Assembly (NCBI GenBank): GCA_025201345.1
Contig: JAIXMG010000028.1
Span: forward strand, 62,001 to 126,000
DNA from: Thamnidium elegans
Taxonomy: Eukaryota > Mucoromycota > Mucoromycetes > Mucorales > Mucoraceae
Length of the DNA: 64,000 nucleotides
Reading direction: 5' to 3'
Under the pieces are notes generated by a model. The model saw nothing but the letters and a program-made list of their open reading frames with translations, did no database searches and was not told the DNA's origin. A program made the translations under genes and the position numbers. Positions within the stretch are counted from its first letter, which is position 1; each line of letters opens with the position of its first letter. This document shows, piece after piece, positions 1-12,596 of this stretch.

Positions 1-1110
1 ACACATTTTTTCTCTTTTGGAAAATAATGTTAGACAAACACGACAGGTGAGAACACAAAATATTTATGGGTAAATTAGTCGATCGTTTAACCTTTTTGTA
101 GCATTACGTTTTAAAGCAGGTATTTAAAGGTAATATTCATGTCGAGTTAAACGAACCAGCAAGGATATTAGATAGTGCTTGCGGTGTAGGTAATGTACTT
201 GGTCATATATATAAATGAATAAAAAAAGTGATAAAATGACTCACTCTAAAATTTATAGGATTGTGGTCACTAGAAACGGCACACGATTACCCAAAATGTC
301 AAATTATAGGTATTGATGTAGTACCACCCTCAGAAAAAGAAGGTTGGAATTTAGGAACAACTATAAATAATCAAATCACACATTCTTCTGCTGGTCAGAA
401 CAAACAATCTGTTCAATTTCAATACGGTGATATCTTAAAGCCATTGTTGTTTCCTGATAATCATTTTGATTTTATTTATCAAAGAGATGTTGCTACTGTC
501 TTACCGTTCAATCTGTGGCCTATTTTAATTAGCGAATTTTTTAGAATCACAAAACCTGGAGGTCGAATTCAATTGGTGGAATATGGTAATCTATTACATT
601 ATGCTTCTTTTTTTTTTATTGGATTACTAACACTTTATAATAAAAACATAGATTTGTTGTTCAAAAGACCTGGTCCTGTATTAACAAAAGTAAATGAATG
701 GTATCGTTCCGCTGCTTCAACTATTGGTGTTAATCCCGATTATACTGAGCATTTAACCCGATATATGAAGGAAGCTGGGTTTGTAGATATTGAGGAACAA
801 GTGTACGATATACCAATTGGAGAATGGCCTGAATCTGACTGTTAGTATTTACTACTTGATATAAGCATTACTTACTTACAAAGCTGATTAATTTTCTTCT
901 TCTTAAATAATAGTGGAAAAACAACATGGTTATTTATATAAGGAACAAATGAGAGCATTATTTAAATCGATGAAAAAATGGTGGTGCACTGAAATTAAAG
1001 TCTCTCAACAAGAATATGATCTTGTGTGCTCTGAAGCATTAGAAGAATTTGAAGAGTTTTGTAGCTCTGCTCGATGGAAGATTTTTACTTGTACCAAACC
1101 TATGAACTAA
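1..1110 (+). CDS. SAM-dependent methyltransferase, 5' end outside window
   Basis: Class I S-adenosylmethionine-dependent methyltransferase; the substrate is not evident. Exons are <1-46, 102-189, 259-840 and 914-1110, joined by three GT-AG introns. Across the 189/259 junction the frame reads the SAM-binding glycine motif ILDSACGVGLWSLE, followed by an acidic strand end (IIGIDV), a motif II-like segment (FDFIYQRDV) and the post-motif KPGGRIQLVEYG. This order is the usual class I layout. The start lies upstream of base 1. Many Mucorales proteins share this layout and are annotated only as methyltransferase-domain proteins. The second half (from about base 660) is helical and variable. I am confident of the fold and not of the role. 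Confidence 0.8.
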
Positions 1111-1890
1111 CTGTAAATTCTTATTATATGAACCAATACCACAATCCCATTTATTCCGTACCCCCCCCTTTTTTTATATCTTATATGCTGTACTTATATT
1201 GTAAATATTATAATATTTATATTCACTAAATATACCTAATCTATGTATACTTATTCCTTAACAAACGTTGCGCAAAAAAGGTTTTTCCACCTACAAGTGA
1301 GCACTAGATTTTCGCTTACACCATAATTATTAAACGAGTTGGAGTACTAAATGCGGGTACTTATGCATTAAATTCAGTTATGGCTTTTTTTTTAATCTTA
1401 ATGGTATATGAGTACTGGGAACTTTTTGTTCTTCGAGTGTGTAACCTATCTATGGAATTCCAGCAAACAACAATCCTCCATACCTTTAATGTGTATTGTA
1501 CTACTTGTTCCGTCGTTTTTTTTTTACTGTTAAATAACACATGACTGTAGTTATTTGTGCGTTTTTTTTTTTTAAAAAAAAAGTAAAATAACCATGTCGG
1601 CTAAATAAGAATATACTTGTATTTTCGTCAAACTTACTTTTATAATCTACCCTAAAGGTAATAGAGACCGGTGGGGGGTTGACGTCGGAATAGACGCAGC
1701 TGCTGTTGCACAATGAAAAAAAAGAGAGAGATACGAACCGCAGTAAAGATATCAAAGGCCTTCTGTTCCCTTCAAAATGTAGTAAAACAGCAAGATAGTA
1801 ACAGTCACTTTTTTTTTTTTTTTTTTTTTATACTAGTTTACAAATATGTGAAGAAGCAAAACTTTTTTCTTTATTCAGTTCTTATTGAAA
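1111..1890. other. Intergenic: no gene seen
   Basis: AT-rich spacer between the methyltransferase and METAP2. It holds a T12-A10 block at 1562-1583 and a pyrimidine stretch at about 1809-1829 just before the METAP2 leader. The open frames here are short and built from homopolymer codons. Confidence 0.6.
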
Positions 1891-3326
<1,436 letters not shown>

Positions 3327-3387
3327 AATAAAAACATGTACAAATGATAATACTTTTAATCTTTTTATTTATTTATTTTTATATACA

Positions 3388-5060
3388 TTAATTTTGACGT
3401 CTTCTCTTTTTATCTCTATCTTCATTTAATTCACGTTCTTTACGTCTATTAGAAGCCTCTTTAATCTTCGGCATACGAGCAATAAGCTACATAATCATAT
3501 ACACATATATATTAATGCATTTATCATTTAATATACATATTCATTCTACGCGTACCTCTTCTTTAGACACAGCATCCTGAATACTACGTAATACATTATC
3601 TACAGTGGATTGATGATTACCATCAGGTTTATCGTCTCTATAACGCATAAATCTCCATGGTGACCTCAAATTTAATTCTTGCTGTAATTGTGGGTCGTAG
3701 TTACATTCAATGATTTTTCCATCCATATATCTAGGTTTATCTTTAAATTGCTTTTCCCATTCTTCATTGGTAATGCCTAATTCAGCAAATTTTGTATAAT
3801 TGTTGCCTCCTTGCCATACATATAAATTAATACGAGGAGTTGCTGTATAATCTTTAACACCGGGTAATCTACCACCAGGGAAAACTAATTCTACTTTAAA
3901 ATCAACTGAATTTTCGTTTAGTGGTTTCCATTTTAACCTATTTTTTTTTTTTTTAAAAAAAAAAAGTTAGTTATTGTATTACTATATTACTCTGTTGATT
4001 TACATTTTATTACAGGTTCCCATAACATAAGGTGCATTGACAGATGTAAATATAAGACCATCATTTCCATGCTTTAAATTTGGTATGATTTCGTTAAATA
4101 CAATATCGAGATGATATGTAAATTGTTGTTCTTTGAATTCAACACTATAAAACCATTGAATTTTAGTGACACATTCTAGACTATTTGAATGTAGATGATT
4201 TACATGAACGGTAATCGCTTTGCTAAACTAGGACTCTTTTTTACCATCTCTTGATGAGGTTTAATAATTTCAGTTTGAAGATACTGGTTAAAAAAAAATC
4301 GTGTTAGTACTTATAAATTGCATTTTTTTTTTTTTATACGTGCACACTTACACCAAGTCTACTCATTAAACCTCGAGAAACCAAAACTTTTTCTTCTATA
4401 CACAAACAATCAAATAATAAAAATTTTAATTGTGTCTACAATGATAAACTTATAAGTACACAGATCTAATTACTGAATAAAATACTACTTGAATACTTAC
4501 AGTGCCATCAGCTTCTTTATCTAATATAAATTCACCATCAATAATTGTATTCTTTAAACACTTTTGAAAGGATGGATCACCCGGAATAGGAAAACGAAAG
4601 TTTCGAACCACATGAAAGTTGCTCTTTCTATCAAACTATAAAGCGGTATAAGTATATAAAAAATGTATGTTATCTATGCATTATTATATACGAACAAGAT
4701 AAACTTCTGGTTCTCTTCTATCGTTGACTGTGAGTAAAGCAAGACAACGTATACCGTCTGATTTTTCTGCAACAAAAAAACTGTGTAATCGTAAGTATAT
4801 ATTGATTCAGTTGGTTTTTAGTATATTACTCTTCTCGTTCGATTTCCTCCAATTGTTTTGCACCAAAACTAATGGGTTGTGCTCCAGGAAATCTAAAACA
4901 TCCAACCACACAAGTTAGAATAAAACGAATTAAAAAAAAAAGGTTATATTAAGAGTATTAACTTGTAATTCTTCAAGTGAAGAAGAGAAGCAACTTTTTC
5001 CTTTAATGCAAAGGTGTCTCTCACAAATTCACCAGGAATACTAGGAACTAGACTAGTCAT
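3388..5060 (-). CDS. CEG1: mRNA capping enzyme, guanylyltransferase subunit
   Basis: Transfers GMP from GTP to the diphosphate 5' end of nascent RNA polymerase II transcripts in the nucleus. Nine exons (minus strand: 5060-4963, 4892-4830, 4780-4696, 4635-4501, 4435-4352, 4283-4204, 4144-4004, 3937-3556, 3486-3388) close into 388 residues, near the yeast family size. The nucleotidyltransferase motif EKSDGIR places the GMP-accepting lysine at residue 60. IIDGEFIL, DGLIF and LKWKP are the later family motifs, followed by the OB-fold with WRFMRYRDDKPDGNH. The C-terminus is basic and ends RRRQN. No triphosphatase domain is fused, as in other fungi. Intron 7 (3938-4003) has a branch-like ACTAAC, then a long T run and a long A run directly before its AG. 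It is divergent from the nucleoporin gene across 170 bases. Confidence 0.95.
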
Positions 5061-5230
5061 GGTTAAAGAAGTTGCAAAAGGGAGCTTTTTGTCAAAAATG
5101 GAGGTAAATTAGTACGTTCTACAAATTTGTGACGTCAGACTGAATTTTTTATTAAACAAATTTTTTTTCTTATGAGTAGGACGCGTTTTTTTTTTTTTTT
5201 TTTTCTTTAAACCCCCTTTTCATTAAAAAT

Positions 5231-8200
5231 ATGTTTGGAAAAAGTGCCTTTGGTAACACTGGAGGCTTCGGTCAACAACAACAACAGCCCAATTCAGTGT
5301 TCGGGCAACCACCTCAACAACAACAACAACAAACTAGTGCGTTTGGTGGTAAGAGATTCAATTCCCTTCTTTAAAAATAAAATAAAAAATTAATTATTTA
5401 ATTATAGGCTTTGGTGCTACTTCTACACCCGGAGCATTTGGAGCTGCACCTGCTGCAACTGGTGGTGCATTTGGTCAACCAGCTCAACAACAATCAGCTT
5501 TTGGTGCTGCTCCCGCTGCAGGTAACGATTGGAAACATTATAATAATTAACAATAATTGACACACGACGTTTTTTTTTCTTTTTTAGGTGGGTTTGGTGC
5601 TACTGGTTCAGCATTTGGCCAAACTAGACCCTCTGCTTTTGGCAGTGCTGCGCCTTCAGCGTTCGGAGCAGGTAGGATAATTTATAATGCAATTTTTCAA
5701 ATATTATATGATAAAAATACTAATGACTTTTTTTTTTTTATTATTAATTATTAGCTCAACCTGCTGCTGCAACTGGATTTGGCGGTTTCGGATCGAGTAA
5801 GTATTATAGACAACATTATACTAGTTTATCAGAGAAAAAGTTTTATTAATCCTTTTTCTTTCTTTTTCGTTCTTTCTTTCATTATTTATTTCTTTGTAAT
5901 ATGATAGCGCCTTCAACTTCTACATTTGGATCTTCAGCAGCACCAGCAACTGGTGGATTATTTGGACAACGTCCAGCCACAAGTGCTTTTGGTAATGTAA
6001 CGCCTGCTACTAACACATTTGGTCAACCTCAACAAACCTCAGCATTTGGTGGTGGTATGGGAGCTACAGGTTCAGCATTTGGACAACAACAACAAACACC
6101 TGGTGGAGTCAATCAAGGCACTGCATCACCTGATTTCGCACCTACGCAAGATAGAGATATTACAACTGGTGTCAACAACTTTTTTCAAACTATTTCTGCT
6201 ATGCCACAATATAAAAATTATTCATTAGAAGAACTTCGTTTGCAAGATTATGCACAAGGTAGAAAGACTGCTGGAGCAGTTGGTACTGGTGGTGTTGGTG
6301 GCGGTGCCTTTGGTGCCGCTCCTACTAGTTCAGCTTTTGGTGCTGGTGCTCCTACGACTTCTGCCTTCGGACAACCTGCTGCTGCTGGTGGTGGTGCCTT
6401 TGGTCAACAACCATCTGCCTTTGGTCAACCTGCTGCTGCTACTGGTGGTGCATTTGGTAGTTCGGGTGGTCTGTTCGGTCAACAACAGCAACAACAACCT
6501 GCTACTTCTGCATTTGGACAACCTGCTGCCGCTACTGGTGGTTTCGGTTCTACTCCTTCTGCTTTTGGACAACCTGCCGCTGCTACTGGCGGATTTGGTG
6601 CTGGCGCTGCCACTGGTGCCTTCGGTGCTGCCGCCTCAAAACCCTTTTCGTTTGGTAAGTTTTAGATTAATTAAAAAATTATACGTGAAGAAAAAAAAAT
6701 AATCGTGATTTTTTTTAGGTAGTACTCCCGCTCCTGCAACTGGTGGATTCGGTGCTCCTGCAACTGGTGGATTCGGTCAGCCTGCAGCTACTCCTGGTGC
6801 TTTTGGACAACCTGCCGCTCAACAACAAACTGGATTTGGTGGTTTCGGTCAAAAGCCTGCTGCTACTGGTGGATTCGGTGCTGCCACTGGTGGCTTTGGA
6901 CAACCTGCTGCTGCTACTGGTGGATTTGGTGCTGCTGCAGGTGGTTTCGGCGCTGCTGCCACTAGCAAACCTGCTTCTTCTTTCTCTTTCGGAGCTAGTT
7001 CTGCTGCCCCTGCCGCTGGTGGCTTTGGTACTGGATTTGGTACTTCTGCTGCTCCTGCTACTGGTGGATTTGGGCAACCTGCCGCTGGTGGTGGATTGTT
7101 TGGTGCTGCCAAACCTGCTGCACCTACCACATCTCTTTTCGGTAACTCTACTGGAGCTACCATTGGTGGAGCTACAGGTGGATTTGGTGGATTTGGAGCT
7201 GGACAAACACAACAAGTTGGTCAAACCGGTGGATTATTTGGTCAAAAGCCTGCTGTTACTGGATTAGGAGGTGGATTATTTGGTAATAATAATACGTTAG
7301 GTGCTGGTAATGCAACTGGTGGTGGATTTGGTGGATTTGGTCAACAACAACAACAAGGTGGTCAATTCAGTTTACCTGCTCAAGGTGGATTAACTTCGTT
7401 TGGTACCAATCCTCTTCAACAACAACAACATTTGATTGCTACAGTAGACAAGAACCCTTATGGTAATAACCCATTATTTGATTTAAGTAAGGCACCCAAC
7501 GATATCTCTAATGGTGCTAGAGCTGGTCCTTCTGCTGTCGCTCTTGATAACTCCAGTCGTAAAACCAATAGTCCTCATTATCCTATCTCCCCTCGTGTTG
7601 TTTCCAAAATTAAACTTCGTGGTTTCTCTTTCCCACTTGGAAAGCCTACTAATGGTAACAAGAAGAGTACTTCCAATGGTTCTTTTGATGGTATTAGTGA
7701 CGATGCTGTACTTGGAGCTGGTGCTTTTGCCCCTCGTGGTGGTAACAAAAAGATGATTTTTGATCAAACTATTGATACTGCTAATATTGCCGCACTTGTA
7801 AATGATAGCAAGAAGACTGAAAAGAGAAGAGTCGTGTTTAATCCTAACCTTGAACTTATTGCTAGTAAAGAAAACTCAAACAGTGAAACCTCTTCTGCTA
7901 CTGAAAGTAACACATCTGTTACTCAAATTACCACCACTGCTACCACTACCTCTACTACTACTACTACTACTGCAAACATTGCTCCCAAGACTGCATCTGT
8001 TTCGTCTGTTGCTATTCAAAACGGCTATTATATTTCCCCTACACTTGAAACATTATCTGGTATGAGTAAGGAAAGCTTAAAGCGTGTACAGCATTTGACA
8101 GTTGGTCGTAAAGGATACGGCGAAGTAAAGTTTGAAAATGCAGTTGATTTATCCGAAACAGTTCTTGATGATATTATGGGTAACATTGTTGTTATTGAAG

Positions 8201-8448
8201 ATAAAAAGGTCGTTGTTTATCCTGAAGAAGATAATAAACCACCTCAAGGAAGTAAATTGAATGTCCCAGCACTTATTCGAATCGATAACTGTTTCACTCA
8301 TGATAAAAATACGGGTGCTGCTATCAAGGATCCACAACATCCTCGTTTCCAACTCTTTAAAGACAAACTTCGTAAACGTGCTATGGTTACCTTTGTTAGC
8401 TATGATGATGAAACTGGTGCTTGGCAATTCAAGGTTGAAGGTTTTTAA
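5231..8448 (+). CDS. FG-repeat nucleoporin of the Nup98/Nup116 type
   Basis: Nuclear pore permeability-barrier protein. Six exons (5231-5348, 5408-5521, 5588-5671, 5755-5796, 5908-6654, 6719-8448) give 944 residues. Residues 1-190 and about 250-620 are Gly/Gln/Ala/Pro-rich with many FG, AFG and GLFG units. Between them, about residues 195-245, is a GLEBS-like segment containing YSLEELRLQDY, the family site for binding Gle2/Rae1. The C-terminal 135 residues form the Nup98 autopeptidase-type domain (HLTVGRKGYGEVKF, then DNCFTHDKNTGAAIKD). The protein stops at WQFKVEGF, where family members that self-cleave continue with the HF/S site. It therefore looks like a stand-alone, non-cleaved form similar in layout to yeast Nup100/Nup116. 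It is tail-to-tail with ferrochelatase, 128 bases apart. Confidence 0.93.
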
Positions 8449-8576
8449 AAAAAAAAAAAATCTTGTAATAAAGGTTTATTTCTTTCTTCCTCTTTTATAC
8501 ACACTCACACACATTTTTCTTTTTTAAAAAAAATAAACAATTAATAATAACATTTAAAAAAAAAAATATGTACAGT

Positions 8577-9951
8577 TTAATTCTTTTGATTATTAATAAA
8601 AAAATCACGAGAGTGGCTACAGGTTTCAAAAGTACAACTGGGACATCTAAGTTGCCATTGCTTACTAACAATTTCGTTCTTATCGATATGCTCTTTAACA
8701 ATATGAGCCATGGCATCAGTAAATGTTTTATCATCGTTTAAAGCATCTACACGCTTCCAACCAGTTAAACCAACTTCTTTAGCCTCTTCAGCATACTCTT
8801 GATCCAATTCATATAAAGTTTCAATATGATCACTAGTAAAAGCAATTGGCACAACTACTACATTCTTTCTACCAGCCTTTGCAAAGCCTTTAATAGCATC
8901 GGCAGTTTGAGGACCTAACCAAGCAGAAGGGCCTACCTGTGACTGCCAACAAAGACGATAGGGGAAGGCATTTTTTAATCTTTTCATGACATGATCCACA
9001 GTTGAAGCTACTTCAGCGGGATAAGGATCACCGCGGTTCACTACAGACATGGGTAATGAATGAGCAGAGAACATAATGATGGCCTCTTTACGTTCTTCAG
9101 GGGTGTATTCAGATAATTTGGCTTCGATCTTTTTAGCAGTTGCATCGATAAAACCAGGATGTGTCGCCCATCGATCAATGATACTCCATTTAATATCTTT
9201 ATCCATACCTAACTCCGTAATTCCGCGATGGAGTTCGTTTAAACTACTGCCGGTGGTGGAACATGAATATTGAGGATATTGCGTGAAAACAATGGCTCGT
9301 TCTATTTTATCTTCCTTCATTTGCTTAAGTGCAGTGTTGGTGAATGGTTCAACATAACGAAAAGCAATATAATGTTTATGAGGAGCTAAAAGAAGTTTTG
9401 ACAACGTTAATTCATTTATATATAAATATATATATATATATATTTACCTGTCTCTGGTGAAATTTGATCAAGTAACTTTTCCATGGCTTCACCTTGTTTA
9501 CGAGTCCAAGAAAGAATTGGTGAACCTCCTCCAATAGCTTGATATTGCTCCTTAATTTGAGGTGTACGTCTAGAGGCAATGTACTTTGATGCAAAGTTTT
9601 GAAATGGTAATTGCATAAGATCTCTATCTGAGAATAAGTTGTGAAGAAAGTTGTAAACGTCGTCCAAGGTTTTGGGTCCACCCATATTAGTAAGTAAAAC
9701 TGCAGTAGGACTATATATATTTAAGAAAGTTAAGGTTTTTTATTATGAAGGTTGTATAAGGTGTGTTAACTTACGGTTTGGTTGAATTGGTTTCGGAAGA
9801 ATACCAACGAAAAGTAGGTGCTGATGCCAAAGGTCTGGTTAATGCAACATTAGAATTGAAGCGACTTGCTAATCAGTTCTTAAAGGGTTAGTTACACACG
9901 TCGAACAATGAGTATTTCCTTCTTACCAGAATGTCTAATCAAGGAATACAT
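8577..9951 (-). CDS. HEM15: Ferrochelatase, mitochondrial, with iron-sulfur cysteines
   Basis: Inserts ferrous iron into protoporphyrin IX, the last step of haem synthesis, in the mitochondrial inner membrane. Minus-strand exons 9951-9927, 9868-9775, 9710-9448 and 9385-8577 give 396 residues. The first exon is only 25 bases; its ATG opens an Arg/Ser-rich leader ([14 protein letters not shown]) typical of matrix targeting, followed by [13 protein letters not shown]. The catalytic His is H236 in [10 protein letters not shown], and QSQVGP plus the acidic [10 protein letters not shown] segment are present. Cysteines 375, 378 and 383 (C-x2-C-x4-[11 protein letters not shown]) together with C169 in [10 protein letters not shown] match the four ligands of the [2Fe-2S] cluster of animal and S. 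pombe enzymes. The S. cerevisiae enzyme lacks this cluster. Intron 9386-9447 carries an AT dinucleotide run. Confidence 0.95.
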
Positions 9952-10883
9952 GATTTTTTTTAAAAAAACACACAAAAAGAGAGTTGGGAGAGTAATATAT
10001 ATTCGACCAAAAGGAGAAGAAGGTACCTAAAAAAAAAAACTTTGGCACAATTGGTATTTATAAAGAAAATAAAAAATGACGGAGTTAATTGACAAGGTTT
10101 TGTCACGATCGTCGATTTGGGTGCCGAATTATTTTATCAAAGTAAATAGACACATAAGATATGCTGTCCGATATCAATATAATAAATGTGTTTGTATGAA
10201 TCAAGACCGTCTTTTTTTTTTATTATCATTGAAGACTTACTTTTTTAAATGTGTATGAAGCCCCACCCTAGATAACAAATAAACCGAAGAGAAAAATACG
10301 TATACTGTTGTAGGTAAAGCTTTTATACTATCATAGGCGGTGAAGATTTGAATACCAGTGAATAGACTAGGTATAGTGTGTGTATGTTAATTAACATTTG
10401 TTCTGCAATTTTAGACTTCACAAGTTCAAAACCATAATCTTACGCGTTAGCTGACATGAATTCTAACACATGTACGGGATTAATGAAAAAAGGCATTGGT
10501 ATATAAAAAAAAGTATTGCACATGACTCAACGCTTGACTGAGAAAAAGATGGTCATTCGTTTAGCAATACAGACAATTACTTTTTTTTTATATATATACT
10601 GATTATTGAAAAGGATAGATTAAACTTTAGTCCAAGTACAAAAAAAAGCTTTATTTTATTCATTCAGATTTAAAATATAAGAAGTGATTAGTCAGTCAGA
10701 CCATGAGAAGGTAGAAGCACATTCATGACCCAAAGAATAGGTACTTTTTTTTCATTTTTATTTTACTTTTAAAAAAAATAAGGGCCTGTGCAACTTAGCT
10801 TGCATACATAGGACACCTTCCCAGAAACCTCTCTCACCGCGCCCCTAAAAAGAGAAACTGTAGTCACGGAGGCCCCAGGTGTT

Positions 10884-11012
10884 GTTCTTAACGTTTTCTT
10901 AAGAACTGTTCAATGGTAATTACGCCACCAAAGCTTAAAGGCCATCCTCTAGCTAAAATAGCCATTCTCTAGCCAAAAAACAAAGGCAGTACTCTTAACG
11001 TTTACTTAAGAG
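10884..11012. repeat. Duplicated hairpin pair around a tandem 20-mer
   Basis: Hairpin A at 10884-10906 has an 8-bp stem (GTTCTTAA / TTAAGAAC) around CGTTTTC. Hairpin B at 10992-11012 has a 7-bp stem (CTCTTAA / TTAAGAG) around CGTTTAC. The second-outermost pair of A (T-A) is replaced by C-G in B, so pairing is kept although both bases differ. Between them 10941-10960 and 10961-10980 are an imperfect tandem 20-mer beginning GCCATCCTCTAGCTAAAA and GCCATTCTCTAGCCAAAA. It may be a structured non-coding RNA or the terminal region of a transposon relic. Confidence 0.6.
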
Positions 11013-12390
11013 CTGTCTGGAAGTCACTCTGGCGTTACGTTGTGAGGGTAGGTTCACAATTTCGGCCATTGCCGGTCCTCAGTTCGTAAAAAAGCTGCCT
11101 TTTTATAGTTTTTCAAAAAATAAAAAAGCCACACGTCCTATCACGTTACTTTTGAAGTCACACTCGTTGTGGTGTGAACATTTGTTTAAAACACCTCTTT
11201 GACCATTGCAAGTATTCCCATTCAATTTCTTATCAAATTCTGATTCTAATTATGTGCGTAACATGATAAGTATTTTGCATTACCTTTTTATTTTGTTGGT
11301 ATTACCATCGTACAAATTCATGTACGTTACACACGGCCAAAATTAATTTCAAACTGCGTGATACCGCCCAAAAACTCCTTTTTTTTTATCTTTTTTCTCT
11401 CTCTTTTTGTGTGTATGTTGTAATAGGGTGGTATTTTTGTCCAGTAACTAGCTTAAGAGTACTTACCAAAGTATGTAACAAACATATAATAATGATAATG
11501 ATAATAAAGGTCCCGATTTAATCAAACACAGCTATATTAATACTCGAACTATTTTCAACAAGAAAAGGGATATGTAAGATATATAGCTTTTAGTCGATTA
11601 TATTTCCAAGTGCAGCCAATGTACATAGAGCAGCATGAGATCAATGCTTCAAGAGTTTGAGTAAAAAAGAGGAAGAAGGGGTTTTTTTTTAAAAAAGTCC
11701 TTCCCGAGTACAATTAGATTGTTACTTTTAATTATTTACTTATAAATTATCGATGTATTAGAGAACTACATAATTGTATCGGAAATACTATATCAAAAAA
11801 CTACTATTACATTGTCACAATAGCATAAGTAACTTCTGGATATACAATTATTCCGAAACCTAAAAAAAACAGCGGCTGCCCCCCTCCCCTTTTTTTTTCT
11901 TAAAAACCAATACACCATTTCGCTTGCTTTTTTTTTAAAAAAAAAAAAAAAGCAGGGACGTGATAAAAGCACATATGTATGCAGCCTATCGAGACTAAAG
12001 CATTCGTTTTTAAAAATAAAATAAAAAAGAAGAAAGGTCTTGCTTCCACGTAAAAGAGCTACATAGTAGCATTGCAGCGCGGTAATTATGCTAAAAAGTT
12101 TTTTAGCATCTTTTTGATTTTTTAAAAAAAGAAACATATCCAATGATTTTACAGGCCAAGTAATTGTACGTTTATAGATCTTCCTCCTATATAAATGACA
12201 TAAATAGAAGTGGGAGAAGATCTGCTTATAAAGGAGATAACTACTCAAAGTCTCCGATCTATCATAATGTTATTACTCATCTTTTACTTGATTCTGGTAG
12301 GTTTAAAAAAATATTTCTTTGTTTCTTTTGTCCGTGCACACTAAACAAGTTTAGTTTGGTCCTTAACAGTGTTACATGTATAAAATAGCA

Positions 12391-12392
<2 letters not shown>

Positions 12393-12426
<34 letters not shown>
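12393..12426. repeat. Poly(T) run, 34 bases
   Basis: Uninterrupted T run downstream of the CotH gene, followed by a second run of about 16 T after ACAAGTGTGAGAG. Run length may be affected by assembly. Confidence 0.8.
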
Positions 12427-12430
<4 letters not shown>

Positions 12431-12596
12431 GTGTGAGAGTTTTTTTTTTTTTTTAAGTAGTAAGTTATTTATTACATGTGTTTTTTTTAGTGACAAAAAA
12501 ATATATAATTAATGAGGAGAAATGATGAAGAAAGGGAAAAAGGGGTAATAAACCAAAGTGGGTGTATAATAAAAAAGTTAGAGAATATTATGGGAT

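Larger units (their letters stand above)
9952..12596. other. Long gene-free stretch
   Basis: Between ferrochelatase and the CotH gene I find no conserved protein. The stretch from about 10780 to 11100 is less AT-rich than its surroundings and contains two hairpins and a tandem 20-mer, listed separately. Other content is homopolymer runs, including a T34 run at 12393-12426. Possible ORFs here consist largely of Phe/Lys homopolymer codons. Confidence 0.55.

Noticed and set aside
3998..4014. Donor GTAATA directly after the GTC codon region of CEG1 exon 7
   Set aside because: It leaves the wrong phase for the following LKWKP exon; the GTAAAT donor ten bases downstream keeps frame and family sequence.
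4145..4232. Apparent frameshift in the capping enzyme gene near the LAKRLPF segment
   Set aside because: An intron at 4145-4203 (GTAAAT…TTATAG) removes the out-of-frame segment and joins LPF to VEFKEQQF in phase, so no break is needed.
6715..7224. Ser/Thr-rich minus-strand ORFs opposite the nucleoporin
   Set aside because: They arise from the repetitive FG-coding sequence read backwards.
9404..9420. Start of ferrochelatase at the ATG-like codon inside the last exon
   Set aside because: The preceding exons read the conserved N-terminal half and a mitochondrial leader with in-phase junctions, so the start is at 9951.
11793..12248. 151-codon minus-strand ORF
   Set aside because: Much of it is Phe/Lys from homopolymers; no domain or conserved segment.
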